Assembly: GCA_958295665.1 (NCBI GenBank)
Contig: OY282558.1
Coordinates: 136,360,326-136,424,325 of the forward strand
DNA from: Tipula vernalis
Lineage: Eukaryota > Arthropoda > Insecta > Diptera > Tipulidae
Direction of reading: 5' to 3'
DNA: 64,000 bases
Position numbers and translations under genes: made by a program. The notes beneath the pieces were generated by a model. It saw only the letters and a program-made list of their open reading frames with translations, was not told the DNA's origin and searched no databases. Positions 38,330-51,319 of the stretch are shown here, piece by piece (position 1 is the first letter of the stretch; every line of letters begins with the position of its first letter).

Positions 38330-40160
38330 CAAGTTCCAGAAAGTTTAAAATTTTTCTTGAAGTGCTTGGAATCTAGATAGCTTATTTGTTTTCAATTGAA
38401 CCAATGTGGGCTCAATCAGCAAGGTTAGTAGAGATCCGATTATAAAATGTCCTAAGGACACAATACATTCAAATCCGAAGCATCGCTAGACATTTCCATT
38501 AAGGGTCGAGTGTTCAACAAGTGCTATTAACGTATGAAATTCTTCATATAAAAATGAGGATTTTCAATACCAACTCCCACAACTCTTCAAAATGTGGGGA
38601 GCGTGGCGGAATAATATCCGAATATATTTTGTAACACTTTCTACGGCGAGCCAAGAACCGACGAAGGCGCGCTTTAAACGACTCAGTGGATAAATTTGTG
38701 AACATTTTTAAATGGGCCTTATTCATCACTTGGTCTGTAGGTAGATTACCCTAAATTGGATTTCTAATGTGAGGCCGAGCGTATAGAATCATCGGATTCA
38801 ATTATTTATAACCATCCGGCAAAGATTGTGGCCTCCAATATTTTAAACGGGAAGTCCATTATAGTAAAAGAATTGAGCTAACAATCGCAATGAGTTTTTC
38901 TCGAAGAGAGCCCCATTGGCCTGGAGACGTTTAATTTCATCTTTATAGACGTAACATTGAACTAACTTTATCAAACAAGTAAGAGCGTTGCCAACCCCGA
39001 TTAGACCAAGTTCTACAATATTAAAGGATTTGAACTAATCCAAATTTAATCGGATGAATATTTCGTAATTGTTCCTAATTTTTAAGGCTTAATTGAATAT
39101 TGGTAGGTTTTGGCCATTCGTTCTTGCTTTGATTCATTTAACTAGGGCTACACCACCACAACGACGTGTGAAGACCAAAACCTGTTGCCACGTAGTCAGC
39201 AGTATTTAATCATTTGTTAACAAAATGTCAGTTTGTCGAGATAGTGTGTTGTTGAAATTTAGCAATACGGTTTGATACGAATGTAGAATACTTATTTGGT
39301 TCTGATTTGATACGGCACAATGTGATTTCTGAATCAGACCATAAAAATATTGGATCCAATGATAGATTTAGAATATTAAAAATTGTTTGGGTTGTCTCAT
39401 TGATCTGTATATTATAAGGAATGCGATTGTCCCACTGATATATTGAAACGGCCAAAACGTTTGCTTAACTAATTTGAGTCGAAAAGTTGCCACATTTCTG
39501 ATAAAATGTTATTTGTTGAGTAAAGTGTAGAGATAAGAAAAAGTGATCCAAACACTTCTCAGAGGTGTCAGATGCTGTATTCGCCAAGATACCCGTTATG
39601 AATGAGATTGCGGAGCATGATTGATCGTAAGAAGTTAATGAAGGACCGTTTGATCGAAACCTTCGAAGTTCAAAACCACCCAAGTTCGAGAGATCACCTA
39701 GAATTGAGGATCCAGGGTAGCTATCAGAATATTGGAATTGTTTTAATGTATGTGTTGCTAAAGATGGTGCATTAGCCATACGTAGGTTACCGTACATAGT
39801 ACTAGTTTAAATGATTGTATATGGAGGGGAGTTATGATGACTTTACCAAATACTTTGTAGATCATGTTGATCATCATACGCTAGGATTTGGCGATACATT
39901 TTCGCAGTATCACTTCAGGAAGCACAAATGTGCTTAAGAAATTGAAGAATATTACAGCAATTATCTGTTGAATTATATATACGACTATTAGGCCATTATT
40001 CTGCGACAACTGTGACGACGTTTTTGCTGCAGCTTTACGAAGTTTTGTGGTATCCTCTTTTAGTAGAAAATGATGTGACAAATCCGTACCGGGATCAAAT
40101 GATCTATAAAGAAATGTATTCCGACATAAATTCTGCGTATTGCTCATATATATTTACTCT
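38330..40160 (-). pseudogene. BEL/Pao retrotransposon pol relic
   Basis: Minus-strand blocks appear in BEL/Pao pol order. HHFLLKEDTTKLRKAAAKTS (about 40075-40015) matches the TTKLRVVFDASAKT start of the RT. DTAKMYRQILAYDD lies near 39905, and GGFELRRFRSNGP near 39670. FLWSDSEITLCRIKSEPNKY (about 39345-39285) is the RNase H block. VYKDEIKRLQANG near 38960 precedes the integrase. PPRSPHFEELWE near 38600 is the BEL/Pao integrase signature, and EPTLVQLKTNKLSRFQ near 38400 is the integrase C-terminus. Frames change many times and stops are frequent. Gag and protease are not recognised. The superfamily call is firm because several diagnostic blocks occur in the right order. Confidence 0.88.
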
Positions 40161-41170
40161 AGGATGGAGACTTTTTTATAGAGTTACAAATTAATGAAGT
40201 GCTGATTAGGCAGATGCACCCAATCCGTCGGTATTGGATTTTACAGAAAGTGCCACGGAATATCGCCCAAATGACAATCTCCTTACATTTTTTATGTCTC
40301 CCTCACATAGCTTCTCCTTCGAAAAGTACATATAAATATTTGCCTTTAAGAAACTGAGACTAAGTTTTCCAAAGTGAAATTCTGTTCCTCTGACATTGCA
40401 TGATTTATGGATCCACTTTCGTACATACTTCTGTTCTATCGATATTTCATTAATTTTTTTATTTGAAGTTCAGAAAATTCTAAAGAAAAAAAATTATAAG
40501 CTCCAGGAAATTTTCAAAATTCTTCTTACGCATAGGTTTCATAATAAAAAATTTAAATTGTCATATAAATATTTCGCATTATCACACTAAAGCTTAATGA
40601 AACACCAAATTTTTCAAAGTTTTGAAAAAATCTAAATCTTATAGAAATTTATCAAATTTTGAAAATTATTCAAACCAATTAAATTTCTGAAATTATTACA
40701 ATTCTTTCAACTGAAAATTTTTAAATTTTTATAAAATTTTTGACTCTCTTGAATTCGTTGGAATTGACGTGAAGAGGGTCTTCGTGCTGTAAGGTATTTT
40801 TCGGTTGTCAAATTAGTTCGAAGTTCATAGATATTACAGAATGGGATCAAAAAGAAACTCTCCCCGCCCCCTCCATTACAACGAAACATAGAATACTAAA
40901 CTAAAGAACAGATTCCACCAATAAACAGACCGGCTCTTATCAAATCAAAAACTGTTAGTGACACATAACTTATTAAATTAAAATCAAGAATTTTCCAAAA
41001 GTTATAGGGATGTATAGCCAGCGGAAAGAATTATACAAGTATCTTTTGTCTTTTATAACTTTGATTCGCAAGTACCAAATTTATTGAAAGCTTGCAAAAA
41101 CGAAAACACTTTTTTGTTTATTTTTGTTCTAAACACGTTTCTCGACTTTTCAAGGTGCCTGAGCCCAACA
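40161..41170. other. AT-rich stretch with right member of a direct repeat pair
   Basis: Positions 40470-40880 are the partner of 37440-38010. No gene, RNA or element terminus is recognised in the remainder. Confidence 0.45.
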
Positions 41171-43300
41171 TAAAAAAAAAAAACTCTGTCCCTCTGTCCG
41201 GCCGATTTGGAATTTGTTTTTAGCTAATCTATTTGTATGGTCAAGGCGGATGAAGAATTGAAAAGCTTTTGAAACCTGTACGCCAAGTGGACCTGCCATA
41301 CGAACTGACTCTAAACTACGTGGTTATTAAAACGTGGTACTACCACTTGCTTTTAAATCTACATTAAAAATTTTTTTTTTTTTATATATACTGGTTGAGG
41401 ATGGTGTTGCGCGTTAAGTTTGGGAATGAGTTTAAGATTGGGTTGCAGTCGATTTGTGGGTTGAGTTGGTGTTGAATTTTATTTGTGTTCATATAAACAT
41501 GTATAGTTTGTCAGAACATGTTGATTTGGGAATAGAGTTGGGAATTGGGGTTGAGTAAAGGAGTGAGCTGAGGTCAAGTTGGGATTGAGATGAGTTTTGG
41601 TTGAGTGTTGACTAAGATGTTAAGTTGTGCGTAGAGTTTGGCATTGAGTTGATGGTTGAGTTAGGGTTGAGTTGAAGATTGAGTTGGGGATCGAATTAGA
41701 GGTTGAACTAGAGTCTAGTTCAGGTTATGTATTCTTTCAGTTTTCAAGTTGGCGTTGAGTTTGGGATTGAGTTAGGGTAAAGTTGGGGTCTGTTGGGGGT
41801 TGATTTAGAAAGACTTGAGGGTTGAGTTGGAAGTTAACATATTTTTCATTATGTTGATTAGATGATTGAGTTGGGCGCTGAGTTTCGGGTTGAGTTGAGG
41901 GCTGAGTTTATGGCCGAGTTAGAGATGGAGTTGGGAGTTGAATTGGAAGTTGGCTTGAGTTGTGTTTATTTGAGAATTAAGTTGGCGTTCAGTTTGGGGT
42001 TGAGTTGAAGGTTCAGTTGTAATTTAGTACGGAGTTGTGTTGAGGTTGAGGATGGGGCTCAGTTGAAGGGAGTTGAATTAAAGATTATATTAAGTTGAGT
42101 TCATCTTCGCATTCTGTTCTCGATCCGTTTGGATTTTTGATTTGAGCGTTTAGTTTGGGTTGAGTTTAAATTTAGCTTGGGGTTAAGGTGTGGGTTGAGT
42201 TAGGGTTGAGTTACAATTAAGATTAGGGATGGGTTTCAGGGTTGATTTGTGAGTCGAGTTATGGTTGATTTGGGGTTGAGTGGAAGTTGAGTTGAAGTTG
42301 GGCTAGAGATTTGCTAGTGGATTAACTTGAGGGTCGAGTTAAGGCTTTAGTTGGGGACTAGAATTGATTTTGTGATTGAGTTGGACGTTGAGTTTGTAGT
42401 TGATTACAGTGTTGAGGATGAAGATTAATTTGGAGGTCGAGTTAAGGGTTTAGTTGATGATTAGAGTTGAATTTGTTTTGAGGTAAGTGGAGAGTTGAGA
42501 TTTGACCCGATCTAGGGTAGTTTGAAGTTGAGTTGGGGTTTTCTTAGCTAGCGTTGGAGTTAAGTGAGAGGTTCAATCGGAGGATTATTTGGGATTGAAT
42601 TGATTTTAGTTTAGTTTATGTAAGCATGTAGTATTCGGACCGAGCTGATTTGCGGAATGACTTAGGCGTTGAGCTCAGGGTTTCGTTGACAGTTAAGATT
42701 TGGATCGAATTAATACTGAGTTGGGTTTGACCACAGGTTTAGTTAAAAAAAAATTTCAAAATTGAGCTGGAGGTTAGATTAAGTTAACTGAGTCTATGAA
42801 CGCAAGTAATTTTTCGTTGTTGCTGTTAACACTGAGGGGGAAGGGATTAAGGGTTTCTGCTGGAGGTTGGTTATGGAGTTGACTTGGAGAAGTAATTTTC
42901 TGGACTGAAGCTTTAATCATCTTGTAAGGTTTAAGCTGTATATTTTGAAACATATTTTGATAAAATTTTAATTTTGGATCATGTAATGTATGTTAGTATA
43001 AATTTGAATAGAGTTGAATAAAAGGTTAATAGTAATCAATTCAAACAAGAAATTTAAATGTAGTTTGATTCAAGGTTTAATTGCAACACAGATTCAATCG
43101 AATTTGAATACGTTCGATCAAATAATTAAACAATTTAAAGCATTCAAATTGAATGAAAAGTGAGTTGTAAAGAAAATGGAAAACGGATATAACATTCAGT
43201 CTGTAATCAATTTTAAATGAACAACAGATAGAAATTTTCAACTTTATATCCGATATAATCCAGCCAGTACCTCTCCCATCAAAAAAAAAAAAAAAAAAAA
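41171..43300 (+). repeat. GTTGAG-rich composite repeat unit 1 (about 2.1 kb, poly-A end)
   Basis: The unit opens with CTCTGTCCGGCCGATTTGG, continues with about 190 bases of unique-looking sequence (GACCTGCCATACGAACTGAC), and then has about 1.5 kb of degenerate GTTGAGTTGGGATTGA repeats. Inside the repeats are conserved spacers such as GCATGTAGTATTCGGACC. The unit closes with an AT-rich segment, the words CAGTACCTCTCCCATC and a run of about 20 A. No coding capacity. Confidence 0.85.
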
Positions 43301-44871
43301 ATCTATGTTCCTCTGTCCGTTCGATTTGGAATTGTTTTTTTAGCTAATCTATATATATGATCAAGGCGGATGGAGAATTTGAAAAGCTTTTGAAACCTTT
43401 ATGCCAAGTGGACCTGCCATACGAACTGACTCTAAACTACGTGGTTATTAATACGCGGTACTACCACTTGGATTTAAATCTACATTAACAATTTTTTTTT
43501 TTTATATATACCCTGGTTGAGGATGGAGTTGCGCGCTAAATTTGGGGATGAGTTTAAGATTCGGTTGCGGTCGATTTGTGGGTTGAGTTAGTAATGAATT
43601 GGGATTAAATTGATTTGAGATGGAGTTGATTTTATTTGTGCACGTATAAACATGTAGTTTGTCAGGACATGTTGATTTGGAAGTAGAGTTGAGAATGTAA
43701 TTTGGGGTTAAGCAAAGGGCTGAATTGTCGTCGAGTTGGGAATGAAATGAGTTTTGGTTGAGTGTTGATTTAGCTGTTAAGTTAAGCGTTGAGGATTGAG
43801 TTGATGGTTGAGTTGGGATTGAGTTGATTTATTTGGGATTTAATTGATGGTTGAGTTGGGGTTGAGTTGAGGATTGAGTTGGGGACCGAGTTAGAAGTTG
43901 AGCTAGAGTTGAGTTGAGGTGATGTATTCTTTCAGTTTTCAAGTGGGCGTTGAGTTTAGGATTGAGTAGGGGTCAAGTTAGGTCTATTGGCGGTTGATTT
44001 AGAAAGACTTGAGGGTTGAAGTGAAGGTTAACTTATTTTTCTTTATATCGAAATTCAGTCAGATTTCAGTTGAAAGTTGGCTTGTGTTGTGTTGATTTAA
44101 GGATTAAATTGGCGTTAAACCTGGGGTCAAGGCGATGGTTGAGTTATGGTTGAGTTCCAATTGAAGTTAGGGATTGGTCGGGGGTGTATTTGTAAGTCGA
44201 ATTGGGGTTAAATAGTAGTTGAGTGGCAATTGAGTTGAGGTTGAGTTAGAGGTTCGGTTGTGGAGTTGATTTCGGGATTGGGTTGGACGTTTAGTTTGGA
44301 GTTGATTACAGAGTTGAGGGTGGAGGTTGAATTAGGGGTTCAGTTGGTGGTTAAAGTTGAATTCGTGAATTAATTGGACGTTAGTTTGGAATTGGGTAGA
44401 GAGTTGAGATTTGGCTCGAGTTGGGTTAATTTGTAGTTGAGTTGGGGTTGAGTGAAAGATTCAATCGGGGTATTAATTGGGATTGAGTTGATTTTAGTTA
44501 AGTTTATGTAAGCATGTAGTATTCGGACCGAGTTGATTTGCGGAATGAGTTGGGCGTTGAATTCAGGGTTTCTTTGAGGGTTAAGATTTGGATCGAGTTA
44601 ATGTTGAGTTAGGTTTGAACGTGGGTTAAGTTGGAAATTGTTTTGGAGTTTAAGCTGGAGGTTAGATTAAGTTAATTGAGTTTATGAATGCAAGTAATTT
44701 TTCGGACCGTAAACTGAAGTTTGATTCAAGGTTTGATTGCAACACAAATTCAATCGAATTTCCATATGTTCGATCAAATAATTAAACAATTTAAAACCTT
44801 CAATTTGAATGAAAAGAGAGAATAAAGAAAACAGTACCGCTCCCACCAAAAAAAAAAAAAAAAAAAAAAAA
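43301..44871 (+). repeat. GTTGAG-rich composite repeat unit 2 (about 1.6 kb, poly-A end)
   Basis: It has the same parts in the same order as unit 1: CTCTGTCCGTTCGATTTGG at 43311, GACCTGCCATACGAACTGAC near 43420, GTTGAG repeats with matching spacers, then CAGTACCGCTCCCACC followed by about 23 A ending at 44871. It is shorter because part of the GTTGAG field is missing. The head-to-tail arrangement with a poly-A tract at each end is described under findings. Confidence 0.85.
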
Positions 44872-47127
44872 CTTTCACTCATTACCGCATATATTCGAAT
44901 TGGCTTAGATAAATACATAGTAAATACGATAAAGATTTGCTTACAATACATTTGCTGTATAATTGGAGAAACTATTAAAACAAATCGATAAACAACTATG
45001 AATATAAAATTTAATTATGAAAAATCGTGATATGTTAAATTAAAATTACGCGAATCTTCTCAAGATGTGATGAAATTTTCAATATCGCGCACTACAGCTA
45101 TTTACGTAGGTATTACATACAGTGAGATACGAGAAAGCGCACCGCCGTCTCATATTTTACAACAAATCCGTATTCAATTTATCGCTAATAATATCACACC
45201 AATTATCATAATTATCCTTAACAACGATAAAGTAGAAGTAAAGGAAGGCGAAGAACGAATCTTTATTATAATCTTAACAATATATGTATATGTAAGTCAA
45301 TAATACAATACATAAGAAACACATAAAAGTTTTGTAATAACCGTTTTTCCTTCTCCCGCACCCTATACATTTAGTACACATCCTCATGCTCTTTAATTTA
45401 ATCACATCATCATTATAATAAGACACGAAGGAGATGGGGGTGGGGAGGAAGACGACGAGAATACGACGACAATGAGAAGTTGAAGAAGAAAAAATAATTT
45501 TCCAATTTTTGATTTTTTTTTTTTTTTTGCTTCTTATCGTCGTACTAAAACTTAATTTAAACTTTTTTTTTTTATTTTGTTGTATGCTTATCAGTTAGTT
45601 AAAAATTTTGGTATGGATTGAAAATTTATGTATCTACATATATATGGAAAATATTATGTTGTGTTGCTAACTATTAATTATATTACAGCAATAACAACAG
45701 CATCAACAAATCTAATAGCGATGATAACAAGAGATAAATATAAGATTTTAACAACATCCTTTTTATCGATATACTGTATACTTCTTATATAACTTGAGAC
45801 GTAACTTTGGTTGGGCTGCACATCGGTTGTGAGTTGGTTTGTATAATAATTAGCTTAATGATAAGTCGAAATTTTAGTGAAAGTGTTTAGTATTTAAAAA
45901 AGTTTATTTTGCTATTTTAAGAAGCAAAAACTTGGCAGGACGGTTTAGAGACCAATCAGTGTAAGTCAATTTTGTTTTTGAATTTGTTGACGAAATGTTT
46001 TTGTGTAGGTGCATCTGTGGTACGAGCCAGCTAAGCACATGAAATATGCTCTACACATGAAATATGTGTACGATTTATGACTCGTTTACTCATAAAGCTC
46101 CTAATGCTGTGTGCCTCAGGTTCATTTTTTTTTACTAGATTTTTGTGTTTTTATTTCGAGCCTACATTGCTCTAACATTTATACTTTAAGTTTTGAACTT
46201 TCAAATATTAAAGATGTTTAGGTTTTAGTTTCCAATAATTTGAAAGCAAAGAAATCTAAACGATGACTTAACTTCAAATTTTTAAAAATATTTCAAGTTA
46301 GAAACTAAACCATCTTTCTGGTTATTTATTCATTTCTTATAATTTTCATTAATATAAAAAACAATATAAACTAAAAATACTTATAAAAGCCTGATCTAGA
46401 TCTTATAAGTTATCAAAAGCTCGTGGTTATAAATGTAGCTGTAACCAATGCCTAGTTAGAGAGAGTGAAAAATTTTAAAAGTCTATTATTATTCGATTTA
46501 TGTTAGACAAATGTTACACAAAAGTTACACAAACTGAAAGCTTCAGCTTTCGATAAATATACTAAAGCTCTCCAATATTTATTTATTATGGGCCTTTACA
46601 TTTAATGTTCAAAATTGTAATTTACGATTAACTAGGTGAGCAACCGTAGAATTTCTTACTTTGTTCTCCGATAGCTTTTAAATTTCTAAAATGAAATCAA
46701 GAGCTTTCACGACCAAAGTTAATTACGCCAAAAGCTTAATATATACTAAATAATTTTTTAAACAATTAAAATCGTTTTAAAATAATTGAGTCTATATAAT
46801 TTGTTTATAATTATTTAAAAGCTTCAAAAACTTTAAGTTTTCAATTTTTTAAATAAAATTAATTTCAAGGTCACCCGCAGAAATTAAATACATGTAATTA
46901 TGGAGTTTTGAACTAAAAATATTTTCTAAAAGGCTTAAAAGTCATTTTAAGGTGATATTAAATTTAAATTTAACATTCAACAATTTTTATTTGGTTTAGG
47001 GCTCATTTTTATTTCTTTTTTACGAATTAAAGCTTTAGCTTTCGCACCCTATTCGGATTCATTTTAAAAGCGTAAAGAAAAATGAAAAATAATAAATAAA
47101 CCCATTTGGAATGAAAAATACAATAAA
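44872..47127. other. non-coding stretch, no gene recognised
   Basis: AT-rich DNA with homopolymers. A plus-strand frame of 78 codons at 45067-45303 lacks recognisable motifs. AAGCTT-type words become frequent from about 46500. Just before the satellite a partial copy of its first words (CCCATTTGGAATGAAAAATA, 47101-47120) is seen. Confidence 0.45.
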
Positions 47128-50100
47128 CCCATTTGGAAGTTGGCCGATTGTGGAAATTGCACCCATACGGCTGATCTAAGATTTTCACCAAAGTTAGTCT
47201 ATACTATTACCAACTCAAAATATAAAGAATCATTTCCGGCCTACTAAGTTCTAATGAGATCGGTAATAAAGAATTTAAAATTTTGCATATTTTATATGAA
47301 CCCATTTGGAAGTTGGCCGATTGTGGAAATTGCACCCATACGGCTGATCTAAGATTTTCACCAAAGTTAGTCTATACTATTACCAACTCAAAATATAAAG
47401 AATCATTTCCGGCCTACTAAGTTCTAATGAGATCGGTAATAAAGAATTTAAAATTTTGCATATTTTATATGAACCCATTTGGAAGTTGGCCGATTGTGGA
47501 AATTGCACCCATACGGCTGATCTAAGATTTTCACCAAAGTTAGTCTATACTATTACCAACTCAAAATATAAAGAATCATTTCCGGTCTACTAAGTTCTTA
47601 TGAGATCGGTAATAAAGAATTTAAAATTTTGATTATTTTATATATGAACTCATTTGGAAGTTGGCCGATTGTGAAAATTGCACCCATACGGCTGATCTAA
47701 GATTTTCACCAAAGTTAGTCTATACTATTACCAACTCAAAATATAAAGAATCATTTCCGGCCTACTAAGTTCTTATGAGATCGGTAATAAAGAATTTAAA
47801 ATTTTGATTATTTTATATGAACCCATTTGGAAGGTGGCCGATTGTGGAAATTGCACCCATACGGCTGATCTAAGATTTTCACCAAAGTTAGTCTATACTA
47901 TTACCAACTCAAAATATAAAGAATCATTTTCGGCCTACTATGTTCTTATGAGATCTGTAATAAAGAATTTAAAATTTTGATTATTTTATATGAACCCATT
48001 TGGAAGTTGGCCGATTGTGGAAATTGCACCCATACGGCTGATCTAAGATTTTCACCAAAGTTAGTCTATACTATTACCAACTCAAAATATAAAGAATCAT
48101 TTCCGGCCTACTAAGTTCTTATGAGATCGGTAATAAAGAATTTAAAATTTTGATTATTTTATATGAACCCATTTGGAAGTTGGCCGATTGTGGAAATTGC
48201 ACCCATACGGCTGATCTAAGATTTTCACCAAAGTTAGTCTATACTATTACCAACTCAAAATATAAAGAATCATTTCCGGCCTACTAAGTTCTTATGAGAT
48301 CGCTAATAAAGAATTTAAAATTTTGATTATTTTATATGAACCCATTTGGATGTTGGCCGATTGTGGAAATTGCACCCATACGGCTGATCTAAGATTTTCA
48401 TCAAAGTTAGTCTATACTATTACCAACTCAAAATATAAAGAATCATTTCCGGCCTACTAAGTTCTTATGAGATCGGTAATAAAGAATTTAAAATTTTGAT
48501 TATTTTATATGAATCCATTTGGAAGTTGGCCGATTGTGGAAATTGCACCAATACGGCTGATCTAAGATTTTCACCAAAGTTAGTCTATACTATTACCAAC
48601 TCAAAATATAAAGAATCATTTTCGGCCTACTATGTTCTTATGAGACCTGTAATAAAGAATTTAAAATTTTGATTATTTTATATGAACCCATTTGGAAGTT
48701 GGCCGATTGTGGAAATTGCACCCATACGGCTGATCTACGATTTTGACCAAAGTTAGTCTATACTATTACCAACTCAAAATATAAAAAATCATTTCCGGCC
48801 TACTAAGTTCTTATGAGATCGGTAATAAAGAATTTAAAATTTTGATTATTTTATATGAACCCATTTGGAAGTTGGCCGATTGTGGAAATTGCACCCATAC
48901 GGCTGATCTAAGATTTTCACCAAAGTTAGTCTATACTATTACCAACTCAAAATATAAAAAATCATTTCCGGCCTACTAAGTTCTTATGAGATCGGTAATA
49001 AAGAATTTAAAATTTTGATTATTTTATATGAACCCATTTGGAAGTTGGCCGATTGTGGAAATTGCACCCATACGGCTGATCTAAGACTTTCACCAAAGTA
49101 AGTCTATACTATTACCAACTCAAAATATAAAGAATCATTTCCGGCCTACTAAGTTCTTATGAGATCGGTAATAAAGAATTTAAAATTTTGATTATTTTAT
49201 ATGAATCCATTTGGAAGTTGGCCGATTGTGGAAATTGCACCCATACGGCTGATCTAAGATTTTCACCAAAGTTAGTCTATACTATTACCAACTCAAAATA
49301 TAAAGAATCATTTTCGGCCTACTATGTTCTTATGAGACCTGTAATAAAGAATTTAAAATTTTGATTATTTTATATGAACCCATTTGGAAGTTGGCCGATT
49401 GTGGAAATTGCACCCATACGGCTGATCTACGATTTTGACCAAAGTTAGTCTATACTATTACCAACTCAAAATATAAAAAATCATTTCCGGCCTACTAAGT
49501 TCTTATGAGATCGGTAATAAAGAATTTAAAATTTTGATTATTTTATATGAACCCATTTGGAAGTTGGCCGATTGTGGAAATTGCACCCATACGGCTGATC
49601 TAAGACTTTCACCAAAGTAAGTCTATACTATTACCAACTCAAAATATAAAGAATCATTTTCGGCCTACTATGTTCTTATGAGACCTGTAATAAAGAATTT
49701 AAAATTTTGATTATTTTATATGAACCCATTTGGAAGTTGGCCGATTGTGGAAATTGCACCCATACGGCTGATCTACGATTTTGACCAAAGTTAGTCTATA
49801 CTATTACCAACTCAAAATATAAAGAATCATTTCCGGCCTACTAAGTTCTTATGAGATCGGTAATAAAGAATTTAAAATTTTGATTATTTTATATGAACCC
49901 ATTTGGAAGTTGGCCGATTGTGGAAATTGCACCCATACGGCTGATCTAAGATTTTCACCAAAGTTAGTCTATACTATTACCAACTCAAAATATAAAGAAT
50001 CATTTCCGGCCTACTAAGTTCTTATGAGATCGCTAATAAAGAATTTAAAATTTTGATTATTTTATATGAACCCATTTGGATGTTGGCCGATTGTGGAAAT

Positions 50101-50762
50101 TGCACCCATACGGCTGATCTAAGATTTTCATCAAAGTTAGTCTATACTATTACCAACTCAAAATATAAAGAATCATTTCCGGCCTACTAAGTTCTTATGA
50201 GATCGGTAATAAAGAATTTAAAATTTTGATTATTTTATATGAATCCATTTGGAAGTTGGCCGATTGTGGAAATTGCACCCATACGGCTGATCTAAGATTT
50301 TCACCAAAGTTAGTCTATACTATTACCAACTCAAAATATAAAGAATCATTTTCGGCCTACTATGTTCTTATGAGACCTGTAATAAAGAATTTAAAATTTT
50401 GATTATTTTATATGAACCCATTTGGAAGTTGGCCGATTGTGGAAATTGCACCCATACGGCTGATCTACGATTTTGACCAAAGTTAGTCTATACTATTACC
50501 AACTCAAAATATAAAAAATCATTTCCGGCCTACTAAGTTCTTATGAGATCGGTAATAAAGAATTTAAAATTTTGATTATTTTATATGAACCCATTTGGAA
50601 GTTGGCCGATTGTGGAAATTGCACCCATACGGCTGATCTAAGACTTTCACCAAAGTAAGTCTATACTATTACCAACTCAAAATATAAAGAATCATTTCCG
50701 GCCTACTAAGTTCTTATGAGTTCGGTAATAAAGAATTTAAAATTATGATTAGTTTATATTGA
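47128..50762. repeat. 173-bp satellite array, 21 units
   Basis: Each unit starts CCCATTTGGAAGTTGGCCGA and is 173 bases long; unit 3 is 175. I find 21 consecutive units starting at 47128, 47301, 47474, 47649, 47822 and then every 173 bases to 50590. Most differ by only a few diagnostic changes, for example TCTACGATTTTGACC versus TCTAAGATTTTCACC, CTATGTTC versus CTAAGTTC, and AGACCTG versus AGATCGG. The unit length is near that of a nucleosome repeat. Stops occur in every frame, so this is non-coding satellite DNA. Confidence 0.97.
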
Positions 50763-51109
50763 ATATTTTGTATTCGAAATACACTATATAGAAAAAGCTG
50801 GGATGGGATGAAAAAATGTAATCATCATTTTATTTTTTATTTACATTTCTAATATGTATAGAAAAAAACTGGGATGGGATGAGATAGTGTTACCTGATGA
50901 ACATTTTTATTTTTTCTGGGATGAAAAACTGGGGTAACTTCACATGCTTGCTATAGTGGCTTCATTTGTTAATCGAGAAATAAAATTTGTTTGGGCATTT
51001 TTTTGTTTCCAAATTATGTGGTTTCTCAATTTTTCCGGATACTCGTTGCGACATAATGAATCTTGTAGAATTTTAAAGTTTTTATTGTAAAATTTAGTAT
51101 CGGAAAGTT
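50763..51109. other. no gene; short local repeat
   Basis: Two copies of TATAGAAAAA...CTGGGATGGGATGA lie near 50788 and 50858, with a related CTGGGATGAAAAACTGGGG at 50919. Otherwise AT-rich. Confidence 0.45.
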
Positions 51110-51305
51110 TTAGAATTTTTTAGGTCTCAATTTTAATGGTGTTATATAATTGTTGGGAAGCCTAGAATGAAAATTTAAATATCTACTAGACCAAGTATTT
51201 TTATGGTACAAATCACACGTAATTTTGCCATTTGGTTCATGACTCAGCAGAATGTCCAAAAATGAAATTTTGTTTCCTACTTCTTTTTCTAAGGTAAATT
51301 TGGGA
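51110..51305 (-). pseudogene. Penelope-like element reverse-transcriptase fragment
   Basis: The minus strand encodes FTLEKEVGNKISFLDILL, then a G-K-I-T-C-D-L-Y block, then HKNTWSSRYLNFHSRLPNNY. The order ISFLD, then (Y)(R/H)KxTxxxRYLNFxSxxP, is characteristic of the reverse transcriptase of Penelope-like elements, just after the catalytic core. Only about 65 codons remain and no GIY-YIG endonuclease domain is seen. The fragment abuts an opposite-strand LINE fragment at about 51310. Confidence 0.75.
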
Positions 51306-51319
51306 CGAGCGAAGGCTAA

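Noticed and set aside
45067..45303. 78-codon plus-strand frame
   Set aside because: No recognised motif; isoleucine-rich composition typical of random AT-rich DNA.
47128..50762. CRISPR-like regular repeat spacing
   Set aside because: Units are contiguous with no unique spacers, in a eukaryotic repeat context; this is satellite DNA.
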